From Cedecea davisae DSM 4568 (lineage in GTDB: Bacteria > Pseudomonadota > Gammaproteobacteria > Enterobacterales > Enterobacteriaceae), in the NCBI RefSeq assembly GCF_000412335.2, contig NZ_KE161030.1:642015-706014 (forward strand): 64,000 bases of DNA. The letters run 5' to 3'. The notes under the pieces were generated by a model, which was not told where the DNA came from, ran no database searches, and was given only the letters and a program-made list of their open reading frames with translations. Shown piece after piece: positions 9,818-18,670 of this stretch. Positions within the stretch are counted from its first letter, which is position 1. Every line of letters starts with the position of its first letter. The translations under genes and the position numbers were made by a program.

Positions 9818-10759
9818 CTAGCGTCTGCTGGCCAGCGCCACTCCAACTAAAATAGTCGCAATGCCGATGATATGGAAAAGATGCAGCGTCTCGCCGAGGA
9901 AAATCAGCGATAGCACTACGCCAAACACCGGGATCAGGTGAATGCTCAGCCCGGCACGGGGGGCGCCCACCGTCTCAACGCAGCGGCCATAAAGCAGATA
10001 AGAAACAAACGACGGGAAGACGCCGAGAAACACCACCGCTGAAACGGTCATCGTGTTCCAGTCCGGCACGGCCCCGGTGCTTATTTCATGCAGCCACAGC
10101 GGCAATGTTACCACCAGGGCAATAGCAACCTGAACGCCCAATAGCCCCATTCTGCTAATGTCTGAAGGGATCTTGCGTATCCACAGCGTATAAAGCGCAA
10201 AGCACGCCATCGCCGCCAGCAGCATCAGGTCGCCCGACGAAAACGCCATTTGCATCAGGCCGTGAATATCGCCTTTAAAGATAATAAACAGCACGCCGCA
10301 GCAGGAAATTGCCAGGCCCACAACCTGTTTGATGCTGAGCTTGTGGCCAAAAAACAGCGCGCCAAACAGCATAATCAGCACCGGAATGCAGGAGTTGAGC
10401 AGCAGGGCGTTGGTGCTGGAAGTATGGTGCAGCCCAATATAAACCAGCAGGCTAAAGCAAACGATGCCGGTAACCGACACGGCAATAATCCACCCGGCGT
10501 ACTCCCGATAACGGCGAAAGTCTCTTTTTATATACGGGAAGGCAAAAGGCAGGATCACGACCAGCGCCACCAGCCACCTCATAAAGGTCAGCCCGACCGG
10601 GGGAATATCGTTACGAACGGCTTTACCCACAATGTAATTGCACGCCCAAAGCAGGGGCGGAAGAGTGAAAAGAAATAAAACATACCAGGCCGGTGGCGAA
10701 TGGGGCGTAGCCTCGGTGGCCGACTTCTTACTGCTGAGCAATGGGAGCTCCTTAGACAC
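9818..10759 (-). CDS. EamA/DMT-family inner-membrane transporter
   Basis: The 313-residue protein has about ten hydrophobic segments arranged as two EamA halves; the second half contains the typical SFVSYLLYGRCVETVGAPRAG and IFLGETLHLFHIIGIATILVGV segments. Such proteins are drug/metabolite exporters of unknown individual substrates. It sits between aspV and the hpx cluster and is transcribed in the same direction as hpxC, but a terminator at 10875–10903 lies between, so it is probably a separate unit. A link to purine catabolism is only positional. Confidence 0.82.
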   Translation of the reverse strand: MSKELPLLSSKKSATEATPHSPPAWYVLFLFTLPPLLWACNYIVGKAVRNDIPPVGLTFMRWLVALVVILPFAFPYIKRDFRRYREYAGWIIAVSVTGIVCFSLLVYIGLHHTSSTNALLLNSCIPVLIMLFGALFFGHKLSIKQVVGLAISCCGVLFIIFKGDIHGLMQMAFSSGDLMLLAAMACFALYTLWIRKIPSDISRMGLLGVQVAIALVVTLPLWLHEISTGAVPDWNTMTVSAVVFLGVFPSFVSYLLYGRCVETVGAPRAGLSIHLIPVFGVVLSLIFLGETLHLFHIIGIATILVGVALASRR

Positions 10760-10874
10760 AGGATTTGGCTCGAAAGAATGGAGGAGGGATATATTACCCC
10801 GTGTCGGGCCCCGCTATTCAAGAAAGTCTTCGGAGAGAGGAAAAAGAGTATGTCGAGAATTAACAAGCCAGCCA

Positions 10875-10903
10875 AAAGCCCGGATCTCGATGACCCGGGC
10901 TTT
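10875..10903 (-). terminator. Rho-independent terminator of hpxC
   Basis: A 9-bp stem (10875–10883 with 10895–10903), read on the minus strand 5 bases after the hpxC stop, is followed by a short T run. Confidence 0.75.
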
Positions 10904-10907
10904 ATTT

Positions 10908-12401
10908 TTACTCTTTAGAAGTCGCGACGCGGCCAGAGAAGCCAACCGCAACTGCGCCTTTTTCACTGCGCGCCAGCCAGCGGTAGCAGCTCAGTCCCAG
11001 GAACACGCCGATAAACCAGCTGAAGTTTGCCACTTCATGCAGCGAAGGAATAAAGCTGATGGTCAGGCAAACGGCAACGGAAGGCACCAGGGCGATAATC
11101 GCTTTTGGGTTAAAGCCTTTGCTGTACCAGTAGCGGCCCTTCGGCGTGTCGTTAAACAGATCGTCGACGTGGATCGTGCCGCCCTTAACCAGGTAGAAGT
11201 CGGCCAGCAGGATGCCGAACAGCGGCCCGATAAACGATCCCAGAACGTCCAGCGTGTAGTGAATAAGTTCCGGCGACTGGAACAGGTTCCACGGCGTCAG
11301 CAGCACCGAACCTACGGCAGCAATCATCCCGCCCGCACGGAAGCTAATTTTCTGCGGTGAACAGTTAGAGAAGTCGAATGCCGGAGAAACAAAGTTCGCG
11401 ACAATATTGATCCCAATAGTGGCCGTTATCATGGTCAGCAGGCCAATCGCCATTGCCAGGCTGTTACCAATATGGCTGACGGTTTCAATCGGATCGGTGA
11501 TCATTTTGCCGAACAGCGACTGAGTACCGGAAACAATCACAACCGTCACGATGGAGAACAGCAGGAAGTTAAACGGCAGACCCCAGCGGTTACCGCGACG
11601 GATCTCCTGCATGCTTTTCCCGTAGCGGGAGAAATCGCCAAAGTTAAGCAGCGGGCCGGAGAAGTAGGACACCACCAGCGCGGTTGCGGTGATCATCTGC
11701 CATACCTGCTCGCCGGAGCTAAGATGTTTGCTGGCTAAGGTGAAGGAAATACCGTCGAATCCGGTCTGGTAAAGGATCCACCCGGCCAGCGCCATCATCA
11801 CGATGTACACCGCAGGCCCGGCAATATCGATAAAGCGTTTGATAGCGTTCATGCCGTGCCAGAACACCAGCGCCTGAAGCACCCACATAATACCAAAGCA
11901 AATCCAGCCAAGCTGGGACAGGCCAAGGAAGCTAACGCCGGTCATCGGGGCAAGCGTCGGCCAGAACTTCAGCAGCACCAGCATTAATGCGTTGGCCGCC
12001 AGATAAGTTTGTATACCGTACCAGGCGAAAGCGATAAGCCCGCGGATCACCGCCGGAATATTTGCGCCAAACACGCCAAACGCCTGACGGCAAATGACCG
12101 CATACGGCACGCCCGCCATCTGGCTTGGTTTAGCTACCAGGTTAGCGCACACCTGCACAATACAAATCCCGGCCAGCAGGCAAATCAGCACCTGCCAGCT
12201 GGCAAGCCCGAGAGTAAAGAAGCTGGCGGCGACCACATAGCCGCCCATGCTGTGTACATCGGACATCCAAAACGAAAAGATGTTGTACCACGACCAAGTC
12301 TGGTTGCGGGTTGGGGCCAGGTCATCGTTGCACAGGCGCGGGCTGTAGCCTGCGTTGGCACTCTCTTTCGTGGCTGTTGCGTTGTTCTTTATACCTGGCA
12401 T
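10908..12401 (-). CDS. hpxC: NCS1-family permease, probable allantoin transporter
   Basis: The 497-residue protein has about 12 membrane segments and the nucleobase:cation symporter-1 pattern (FSFWMSDVHSMGGYVVAASFF near residue 45, NFGDFSRYG in the middle). NCS1 proteins import purines, pyrimidines, hydantoins or allantoin with a cation. It is divergent from hpxS, the regulator gene of hpxAB, with 142 bases between the starts. That makes allantoin the likely substrate, as for hpxC of Klebsiella. A sigma-54-like element and two TTGTATNCAA boxes lie in the gap. Confidence 0.82.
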   Translation of the reverse strand: MPGIKNNATATKESANAGYSPRLCNDDLAPTRNQTWSWYNIFSFWMSDVHSMGGYVVAASFFTLGLASWQVLICLLAGICIVQVCANLVAKPSQMAGVPYAVICRQAFGVFGANIPAVIRGLIAFAWYGIQTYLAANALMLVLLKFWPTLAPMTGVSFLGLSQLGWICFGIMWVLQALVFWHGMNAIKRFIDIAGPAVYIVMMALAGWILYQTGFDGISFTLASKHLSSGEQVWQMITATALVVSYFSGPLLNFGDFSRYGKSMQEIRRGNRWGLPFNFLLFSIVTVVIVSGTQSLFGKMITDPIETVSHIGNSLAMAIGLLTMITATIGINIVANFVSPAFDFSNCSPQKISFRAGGMIAAVGSVLLTPWNLFQSPELIHYTLDVLGSFIGPLFGILLADFYLVKGGTIHVDDLFNDTPKGRYWYSKGFNPKAIIALVPSVAVCLTISFIPSLHEVANFSWFIGVFLGLSCYRWLARSEKGAVAVGFSGRVATSKE

Positions 12402-12450
12402 GGGATCTGCTCCTATAAAACAGAAGGTGGATTATGTCTGCCAGAGGTAT

Positions 12451-12466
12451 TGCAGGAACCAGGCCA
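12451..12466 (-). promoter_or_regulatory. Possible sigma-54 promoter of hpxC
   Basis: On the minus strand the sequence reads TGGCCT-N5-CTGCA, with GG and GC separated by the required 10 bases. It is about 50 bases before the hpxC start. The fit is weaker than at hpxJ. Confidence 0.4.
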
Positions 12467-12478
12467 GGTTTGCGTTTC

Positions 12479-12510
12479 TTGTATTCAATTATAAATGATA
12501 TTGTATACAA
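12479..12510. promoter_or_regulatory. Twin TTGTATNCAA operators between hpxC and hpxS
   Basis: TTGTATTCAA at 12479–12488 and the perfect palindrome TTGTATACAA at 12501–12510 are 22 bases apart, that is two helical turns. They overlap a candidate hpxS promoter (TTGTAT, 17 bases, TGTATA), which would fit autorepression by the GntR-type protein HpxS and joint control of hpxC. Confidence 0.6.
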
Positions 12511-12543
12511 AATGAGGTGGCAGGGTGCTAACAGGAGTCGTGA

Positions 12544-13257
12544 ATGAAACGTGATTTTGGGGTCACAGCCCCGGCGGAATTACAGGAAAAAGAAGCATTT
12601 ATCTGGCAATCGTTGATGACGGCGATGGTTGAACATCAACTTCCGCCCGGCAGTAAGCTGCCGGAAGAAGCGCTGGCAGAAGTTTTTGGCATCAGCCGCA
12701 CCGGGATCCGCAAAGTGCTCACGCGCCTCGCAACGGTGCAAATGATCACCATGCTGCCCGGGCGTGGTGCATTTGTTGCCATGCCGGACGTCGAAGAGTC
12801 GAAAGCTATCTTCCAGACCCGGGCGGTTATTGAATGCGCCAACCTGCCTCATGTTCTTGAACATATTCAGGCGCCTCACCTCGCCGCGCTGCGCAAAATA
12901 ACGCAACAAGAAGAGAAAGCGCACCGCGAAGGCGACGGTCCGGCGGCTATCCGCCTCTCGGCCGCATTCCATATTCAGCTCCAGGCTATTTCGGGTAACG
13001 CGGTTTTGACGGAGATGGTCACCGGGTTAACGCACCGTTCATCTTTGGTGATCGCCGCCTGGGGCGCTCCGTGGCAGCGTGGCTGCCGCTGCGACGATCA
13101 TGAAAACCTTATCGATCTGCTGCGCAATAAAGAGCTTGAGCCGCTAACGCTTGCGATGCAGCACCACTTTGAACATATCGTTTCCAGCCTGCATTTTGAG
13201 CGCGGCGGTGAAACAACTCCGGACTTCGCACGCCTCTTTGGCACCAGACAGGACTAA
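12544..13257 (+). CDS. hpxS: GntR-family (FCD) regulator of allantoin genes
   Basis: The 237-residue protein has an N-terminal GntR winged helix (KLPEEALAEVFGISRTGIRKVLTRL, about residues 38–65) and an all-helical FCD ligand domain. The FCD metal-type residues appear as His141 in AAFHIQL, His160-like and His181-like positions. An AGGAG ribosome site precedes the ATG. hpxA starts 2 bases after its stop and hpxB follows, giving the hpxSAB operon known in Klebsiella. It probably binds the twin TTGTATNCAA boxes upstream; allantoin or a product may be the effector. Confidence 0.85.
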   Translation: MKRDFGVTAPAELQEKEAFIWQSLMTAMVEHQLPPGSKLPEEALAEVFGISRTGIRKVLTRLATVQMITMLPGRGAFVAMPDVEESKAIFQTRAVIECANLPHVLEHIQAPHLAALRKITQQEEKAHREGDGPAAIRLSAAFHIQLQAISGNAVLTEMVTGLTHRSSLVIAAWGAPWQRGCRCDDHENLIDLLRNKELEPLTLAMQHHFEHIVSSLHFERGGETTPDFARLFGTRQD

Positions 13258-13259
13258 TC

Positions 13260-13997
13260 ATGCAGCAGCCCATCATTCAAGTGATCAACCCGAATACCAG
13301 CGTGGCGATGACCCACACAATTGGCGAGGCGGCCCGCAGCGTGGCCGCGCCGGGCACGAAAATTCTCGCCGTTTGCCCGGAGCAGGGCGTGGAGTCCATT
13401 GAAGGGCATTTTGATGAAGCCATCGCAGCTATCGGCGTGCTTGAGCAAATCAAACGGGGTAAAGAGCAGGGCGCAAACGGCCATGTTATTGCCTGCTTTG
13501 GCGATCCGGGGCTGCTGGCGGCGCGTGAGCTGGCAAGCGGTCCGGTCATCGGGATTGCCGAGGCGGCCATGCACATGGCAACGCTGGTGGCTACGCGCTT
13601 TTCTATCGTGACCACGCTGCCGCGCACCGTAATCATCGCTCGTCATTTATTGCGCCAGTATGGTTTTGAACACCATTGTGCGGCGCTGCACGCCATTGAT
13701 TTGCCGGTGTTGGCGCTGGAAGACGGCACCGGTCTTGCCCAACGCCTGGTACGCGAGCGCTGCATTCAGGCTAAAAAAGAAGATAACAGCGGAGCCATTG
13801 TGCTGGGCTGCGGCGGCATGGCTAACCTGGCGAAAGAGCTGACCGAAGAAATCGGCATCCCGGTTATCGACGGCGTGACGGCTGCGGTCAAAATGGTGGA
13901 GTCTCTTATCGCACTCGGCATCGGCACCAGCAAATTCGGCGACCTTGCATACCCTAACCCAAAGCCGCTTTCCGGCTCTTTTTCCCGCCTGAGCTAA
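13260..13997 (+). CDS. hpxA: Allantoin racemase
   Basis: The 245-residue enzyme belongs to the Asp/Glu/hydantoin racemase superfamily. The two catalytic cysteines are at residues 79 (VIACFGDPG) and 184 (VLGCGGM), the same positions reported for Klebsiella HpxA. It interconverts R- and S-allantoin so that the stereospecific allantoinase encoded next door can use both. It lies 2 bases after hpxS and 16 bases before hpxB and is surely co-transcribed with them. Confidence 0.93.
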   Translation: MQQPIIQVINPNTSVAMTHTIGEAARSVAAPGTKILAVCPEQGVESIEGHFDEAIAAIGVLEQIKRGKEQGANGHVIACFGDPGLLAARELASGPVIGIAEAAMHMATLVATRFSIVTTLPRTVIIARHLLRQYGFEHHCAALHAIDLPVLALEDGTGLAQRLVRERCIQAKKEDNSGAIVLGCGGMANLAKELTEEIGIPVIDGVTAAVKMVESLIALGIGTSKFGDLAYPNPKPLSGSFSRLS

Positions 13998-14013
13998 GGT
14001 TATAGGAGTAAAT

Positions 14014-14970
14014 ATGCAGTCCGAAGCTAAACCTAAGCGTTACCCCTTTACCGAAAACTACCCGCGCGATCTCGCGGGGTATGCGGGCAATCCGCCTCAT
14101 GCGCAGTGGCCCAACGGCGCACGTATCGCGCTTCAGTTTGTGCTCAACTTTGAGGAAGGGGCGGAAAACAACGTCCTGCACGGCGACCCCGGTTCCGAAC
14201 AATTTCTTTCCGATATCGTCGGGGCGGCCAGCTATCCCGACCGCCATATGTCGATGGACTCGCTCTACGAATACGGCTCCCGCGCCGGGTTCTGGCGTAT
14301 TCATAATGAGTTTCAGAAACGTGGTCTGAGCCTGACGGTATTTGGCGTGGCTATGGCGCTGGCCCGTAACCCGGAAATCGTCGCCGCCATTAAAGCGGCA
14401 GATTACGACGTGGTCAGCCACGGCTGGCGCTGGATCCACTATCAAAATATGGATCCGGCGGCCGAGCGGCAGCACCTGCACCAGGCGATGGAAATCCTTG
14501 AAGACTTATTCGGTTCGCGCCCGCTGGGCTGGTACACCGGCCGCGACAGCCCGAACACGCGCAGGCTGGTGGTGGAGCACGGCGGCATTCTCTACGACAG
14601 CGACTACTACGGCGATGACCTGCCTTTCTGGAGCAAAGTTACCTGCGAAGACGGCAGCGTAAAACCGCATCTCATCGTGCCCTACACTCTGGATGCCAAC
14701 GACATGCGTTTCGCCACCGCACAGGGTTTTAACACCGCCGAGCAGTTCTACACCTACCTGAAAGACAGCTTTGACGTGCTGTACGAAGAGGGTGAAACCT
14801 CGCCGAAGATGATGTCGATTGGCATGCACTGCCGCCTGCTGGGGCGGCCCGGCCGCTTCCGGGCGCTACAGCGTTTTCTGGACTACGTGCAGCAGCACGA
14901 GTGCGTGTGGATTTGCAGAAGACAGGAAATCGCCGAGCATTGGGTGAAGATGCATCCTTTTGCTGGCTAG
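14014..14970 (+). CDS. hpxB: Allantoinase, metal-free PuuE type
   Basis: The 318-residue protein has the polysaccharide-deacetylase (NodB) fold of PuuE-type allantoinases rather than the amidohydrolase fold of E. coli AllB. Recognisable parts are the N-terminal PFTENYPRDLAGYAGNPPHA stretch, SYPDRHMSMDSLYEYGSR, VSHGWRW and GWYTGRDSPNTR. It opens the allantoin ring to allantoate. The start follows TTATAGGAG. It is the last gene of hpxSAB and converges on hpxZ, with a hairpin at 14983–15002 between. Confidence 0.93.
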   Translation: MQSEAKPKRYPFTENYPRDLAGYAGNPPHAQWPNGARIALQFVLNFEEGAENNVLHGDPGSEQFLSDIVGAASYPDRHMSMDSLYEYGSRAGFWRIHNEFQKRGLSLTVFGVAMALARNPEIVAAIKAADYDVVSHGWRWIHYQNMDPAAERQHLHQAMEILEDLFGSRPLGWYTGRDSPNTRRLVVEHGGILYDSDYYGDDLPFWSKVTCEDGSVKPHLIVPYTLDANDMRFATAQGFNTAEQFYTYLKDSFDVLYEEGETSPKMMSIGMHCRLLGRPGRFRALQRFLDYVQQHECVWICRRQEIAEHWVKMHPFAG

Positions 14971-14982
14971 TGATTTAATTCC

Positions 14983-15002
14983 CCTCCCGACGTGACGGGA
15001 GG
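14983..15002. terminator. Stem-loop between hpxB and hpxZ
   Basis: A 7-bp GC-rich inverted repeat (14983–14989 with 14996–15002) lies between two converging operons. There is no good T run on either side. Confidence 0.5.
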
Positions 15003-15009
15003 AGAAAAA

Positions 15010-15393
15010 CTACCCCATCAAACTTACATGCGCGGCCACAATCTTCCAGCCTGAGGGAAAGCGCACCCAGGTCTGCATCTGGCGGCCGATTTTATCGCTG
15101 CCTTCGCGTGTGAACTCGGTGCTGGCCACCGCAAGTTCGTCGCTGAAGGTGGTTATCACGGTGTTTCTCAACTGACGATCCAGCCCCTGTGGCGAGCGGC
15201 CGCTGCGGAAGGCGCGGATCTGGTCGATGCCGTAAAGATTCTCCGTCGCGCCAAAGCGTACGGTGCGGGCATCTTCCCAAAATAGCTCGTCCAGCACCGC
15301 CACATCGTTGCTTATCAGCGCCTGCTCATAGCGGTAAAAGGCCGCGGTGACTTCATTCAGAATCGCCGGACGGTCAATATTTTCTCGCATCAT
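15010..15393 (-). CDS. hpxZ: NTF2-like protein HpxZ (DUF3225)
   Basis: The 127-residue protein has the SnoaL/NTF2-like cone fold pattern (YRYEQALISNDVAVLDELFWEDARTVRFGATENLYG). It is the last gene of hpxWXYZ, starting directly after the hpxY stop. Its role is not established to my knowledge. The link with amidase HpxY and oxamate hydrolase HpxW suggests work on oxamate, oxalurate or a related amide. The length agrees with HpxZ of Klebsiella as I remember it. Confidence 0.85.
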   Translation of the reverse strand: MMRENIDRPAILNEVTAAFYRYEQALISNDVAVLDELFWEDARTVRFGATENLYGIDQIRAFRSGRSPQGLDRQLRNTVITTFSDELAVASTEFTREGSDKIGRQMQTWVRFPSGWKIVAAHVSLMG

Positions 15394-16770
15394 TTAATCT
15401 ACCTTCATCTGTAATACACCCTGGCGCTCCAGGTGACGTGCGGCTTGCAGGCAAGTATCTTCTCGCCACGGAGCGGCAATCAACTGCACGCCAATCGGCA
15501 TACCGCCTGCTGTGGCTAGCGGCACGCTGGCCACCGGGAAACCGAGAAAAGAAATCGGCTGAGTTAAGAGTCCCATACTGGCTTTCACCGGCAGCTCCAC
15601 GCCGTTGATGTTCATGGTCTGCTGGCCGATAAGCGTGGCGCTGCAAGGTGTGGCCGGGGCGATAAGCAGATCAAATCTGTCGAACAGCGGCAGCGTGCGC
15701 TCGAGGAACCAGGCGCGGAAGCGCTGGGCCTGGGTGTACCAGGCGGAAGGCGTCATGGCTCCGGCCAGCAGGCGTTCACGAGAGTTAGGCTCAAAGCGCT
15801 CGGGGCTAACGCGCAGGGCAGGAAGATATTGGTTTCCTGCTTCCGCCGCCGTCAGCAGGAAGGCCGAGGAGCGGGCAAGTTCGGCCTCTGGCATAGAAGC
15901 CAGCTCCGTAGCCTGAAGCGCTTTGGCTACGCGCAGTACCGCCTCTTTTGCATCGTCATTGCACCAGCGCTCAAAAAAGCCGTCCAGCACCGCACAGCGA
16001 AGCGCTGGACGGCTTTCCAGCGTGTCGAAAACGGGCTCAATGTCTCGCCGCGCCTGGAACGGGTCTTTGCCGTCATACCCCTGAAGCACATCGTAAACCG
16101 CCGCCACATCTTCCACGCTGCGGGCCATCGGCCCAATATGGTCGAGACTGGCGACAAACGGATGGCTGCCGCCGCGCGACAGGCGGCCAAACGTCGGCTT
16201 CAGGCCCACAATTCCGCTAAGCGATGAAGGCACCCGAATGGAGCCGTTAGTGTCGGTGCCGAGGGTGAAATTCACCATGCCCGCCGCGACGGCTGCCGCC
16301 GAGCCGCCCGAAGATCCCCCCGCAATACGCGTCAGGTCGAGCGGATTTTTGGTTGCGCCGTAATGGCTATTTTCGGTGGTAAAACCGTAGGCGTAAGCGT
16401 CCATATTCAGCGCACCGCCGAGCATGCCGCCCGCCTTTTGCAACCGGGTGATAGCAAATGCATCTTCCTGCGCTGGTGCCTGTTCAGCAAACAGACTCGC
16501 GCCGGAAAGTGTCGTCAGGCCTTTAATATCAAAAATGTTTTTAACCGCGTAGGGCACCCCGGCAAGGGCGGGTAGTGTCTCTCCCCGGGCAATAGAGAGG
16601 TCCACCGCTGCGGCCTCTTCAAGCAGGCGTGGCTGGGTAATCCCGGTGAAAGCATTAACCTGCGGATTAAGCTCTTCAACCTTCGCCAGCGTCTGCTGAG
16701 CAAGCTCGGTGGCCGAGAACGTTTTGTCTTGTAGCCCCTTGCGAATTTGGCGGATGGAAAGTGCGGTCAT
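15394..16770 (-). CDS. hpxY: Amidase-signature protein HpxY
   Basis: The 458-residue protein has the amidase signature catalytic triad: Lys in VPYAVKNIFD, the cis-Ser in GGSSGGSAAAVAAG and the nucleophilic Ser in TDTNGSIRVPSS. Family members hydrolyse amides to acid and ammonia. Its ATG overlaps the end of hpxX (ATGA type, 4 bases), so the two are translationally coupled. That is the arrangement expected if the short HpxX is a partner subunit, as GatC is for GatA. The natural substrate is not proven. Confidence 0.87.
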   Translation of the reverse strand: MTALSIRQIRKGLQDKTFSATELAQQTLAKVEELNPQVNAFTGITQPRLLEEAAAVDLSIARGETLPALAGVPYAVKNIFDIKGLTTLSGASLFAEQAPAQEDAFAITRLQKAGGMLGGALNMDAYAYGFTTENSHYGATKNPLDLTRIAGGSSGGSAAAVAAGMVNFTLGTDTNGSIRVPSSLSGIVGLKPTFGRLSRGGSHPFVASLDHIGPMARSVEDVAAVYDVLQGYDGKDPFQARRDIEPVFDTLESRPALRCAVLDGFFERWCNDDAKEAVLRVAKALQATELASMPEAELARSSAFLLTAAEAGNQYLPALRVSPERFEPNSRERLLAGAMTPSAWYTQAQRFRAWFLERTLPLFDRFDLLIAPATPCSATLIGQQTMNINGVELPVKASMGLLTQPISFLGFPVASVPLATAGGMPIGVQLIAAPWREDTCLQAARHLERQGVLQMKVD

Positions 16771-16955
16771 AATTTATAGACTCCGGCGGCTTCCTGACGG
16801 TCGGGCAGAGGGAACGCCATCAGCGGCTCTGCCATCGCGGCAATACGTGCCAGCTGGACCTCCAGTTCCCTGCGGCGCTCGTCGTCCAGCGGAACGGCAA
16901 GCAGTTGCTCCATCAGCCCGATATAATCCGGCCAGTTAAACGGTTGGTGCTTCAT
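16767..16955 (-). CDS. hpxX: Small DUF4089-type protein HpxX
   Basis: The 62-residue helical protein starts 9 bases after the hpxW stop and overlaps hpxY by 4 bases. The segment RRRELEVQLARIAAMAEPLMAFPLPD resembles DUF4089 and, more distantly, GatC-like partner proteins that end in a proline-rich tail. It probably binds and supports the amidase HpxY. It is easily missed because of its size, but its place in hpxWXYZ is conserved in Klebsiella. Confidence 0.85.
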   Translation of the reverse strand: MKHQPFNWPDYIGLMEQLLAVPLDDERRRELEVQLARIAAMAEPLMAFPLPDRQEAAGVYKL

Positions 16956-16964
16956 AACGTCTCC

Positions 16965-18548
16965 TCAAAAGCCTGCGGCGCTGCCGTTGCTACGTGGATC
17001 CCACGCACCTTCAAGCATGCCGTTGGTATGGCGAACAATAGCCCCGGCGTGGCCGACGGCCTCACTGAAAGCGGGCAGGGTTTCCACTTCATGGCCGAGG
17101 GCGCGAAGTGCGGCGAAGGTTTCTTCGTTAAAGCGGTTTTCCAGTTTCAGGCTGTCGGATGCCTGGCCCCAGGTTCTGCCCAGCAGCCAGCGCGGGGCGC
17201 TTACCGCTTCCTGTAAATCCACCCCCTGAATGACGTGGCGGGTAAAGATGGCGGCCTGGGTCTGCGGCTGGCCGTCGCCGCCCATCGAGCCGTAAACCAG
17301 CGTTCTGCCGTCGGCAAGCCGGGCCGCCGCCGGGTTGAGGGTATGGAATGGTTGTTTGCCGGGTGCCAGCGCCAGTAAATGCGCCGGATCGAGGCTGAAA
17401 GAGGCGCCTCGGTTTTGCCACAGCACGCCGCTTTTCGGCAGCACCACGCCGCTACCGAACTCGTGATAAATACTTTGAATAAACGACACCGCCAGCCCGT
17501 TCCCGTCGATAACGCCCATCCAGACCGTATCTCCCGGCCCTTTGCCTTTACCCCACGGCGCAGCGCTCTGCTCGCTAACCTGCTCTGCAAGCAGATCAAG
17601 CGCTTCTGGATCCAGCAGGTTTTGAACCGGGTCTGGTATATGGCGCGGATCGGTAATATGGCGGTCACGCAGGGCAAAGGCTTTTTTGGTCGCCTCCACG
17701 ATGCGGTGTACGGTTTGCGCCTCACTGGCTTCGGCCATGTGCAGACGATCTGTAATGCCGAGGATAGCCAGCGAGACCAGCCCCTGCGTGGGTGGCGCGA
17801 GGTTGAAAATCTCTCCGGCCTGGTGTTCAAGGCGCAGCGGCTTGCCGCGTTTTGCACGATGGTTTGCCAGATCCTCCCCGGTTACCGGGATGCCCAAAGC
17901 CGCCAGCTCCTCCGCTATCAGGGTTGCCAGCGGGCCGCGATAAAAACTATCCAGACCTTCTACGGTAAGGCGCGAGAGCGTTTCTGCCAGTTTTGGCTGC
18001 GTAAAACGGCTGCCGGTGGCGGGAACCTCCCCGCGCTCAAGGAAGGTTTGCGCGAAGCCGGGAACATCAACCAGCTCGGCGTATTTACTTTGGGTCGCGT
18101 TTGCCTGCGAGGCGGTAACCGGAATGCCGTCTGCCGCATAGCGAATAGCATCCGCCAGCAGGCGCGAAAGCGGTATCTGGCCGCCGCCAAGCTCCGCTGA
18201 AACTTTTAATGCTTCCGCCCAGCCGCTGAGCGTGCCGGGAACCGTTAATGCAGATTTGCTTCCACGATGAGGAATTGCCGTGTCTCCGGCATAAAAGTCC
18301 AGGGTCGCCAGCGAGCCGGCCGCCCCGCTTGCATCGAGGGTGATGGGGTCCCCTTCCGGCGGGACAATCAGCCAGAAGCCGTCGCCGCCGATGCCGTTCA
18401 TATGGGGGTAAACCACCGTAATAGTTGCGGCTGCGGCGACCATAGCTTCTATGGCATCGCCGCCCTGGCGCAGAACGGCCAGCGCGCTTTCGCTGGCCAG
18501 GTGGTGGGGCGCTACCGCCATGCCGCTGGGGGCCATATTGCTTTGCAT
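16965..18548 (-). CDS. hpxW: Oxamate amidohydrolase, gamma-glutamyltransferase-like
   Basis: The start at 18548 is chosen because AAGAGAA lies 7 bases upstream and it gives 527 residues, close to Klebsiella HpxW. The protein has the N-terminal-nucleophile fold of gamma-glutamyltranspeptidases. The cleavage site and nucleophile is Thr341 in GPGDTVWMGVID, and the MGGDGQPQ motif is present. There is no signal peptide, unlike true Ggt, so it acts in the cytosol. It converts oxamate to oxalate and ammonia, a late step of uric acid nitrogen release. It is the first gene of hpxWXYZ and divergent from hpxU. Confidence 0.92.
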   Translation of the reverse strand: MQSNMAPSGMAVAPHHLASESALAVLRQGGDAIEAMVAAAATITVVYPHMNGIGGDGFWLIVPPEGDPITLDASGAAGSLATLDFYAGDTAIPHRGSKSALTVPGTLSGWAEALKVSAELGGGQIPLSRLLADAIRYAADGIPVTASQANATQSKYAELVDVPGFAQTFLERGEVPATGSRFTQPKLAETLSRLTVEGLDSFYRGPLATLIAEELAALGIPVTGEDLANHRAKRGKPLRLEHQAGEIFNLAPPTQGLVSLAILGITDRLHMAEASEAQTVHRIVEATKKAFALRDRHITDPRHIPDPVQNLLDPEALDLLAEQVSEQSAAPWGKGKGPGDTVWMGVIDGNGLAVSFIQSIYHEFGSGVVLPKSGVLWQNRGASFSLDPAHLLALAPGKQPFHTLNPAAARLADGRTLVYGSMGGDGQPQTQAAIFTRHVIQGVDLQEAVSAPRWLLGRTWGQASDSLKLENRFNEETFAALRALGHEVETLPAFSEAVGHAGAIVRHTNGMLEGAWDPRSNGSAAGF

Positions 18549-18593
18549 GTTGTTATTCTCTTGCAGATGTTGCGCTCGGATAGGCAAAGCAGA

Positions 18594-18609
18594 AGCAAGA
18601 GATGTTCCA
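18594..18609 (-). promoter_or_regulatory. Possible sigma-54 promoter of hpxW
   Basis: The minus strand reads TGGAAC-N5-TTGCT, with GG and GC correctly spaced. It would place the transcript start about 35 bases before hpxW. No clear NtrC site was found upstream of it. Confidence 0.5.
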
Positions 18610-18622
18610 GGTTGACGAAGAT

Positions 18623-18652
18623 CGTTTCACTGTGTCAGGCTGCGCTGAAACG
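18623..18652. promoter_or_regulatory. Candidate HpxU operator
   Basis: A 7-base inverted repeat CGTTTCA…TGAAACG with a 16-base spacer lies between the divergent hpxW and hpxU. RpiR-family proteins often bind TGAAA/TTTCA repeats, so this is the best candidate in the gap. Confidence 0.5.
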
Positions 18653-18670
18653 AAAGTTACAGGAGTCGGA

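Noticed and set aside
9818..10759. EamA transporter as part of the hpx operon
   Set aside because: A terminator separates it from hpxC, and nothing else links it to purine use.
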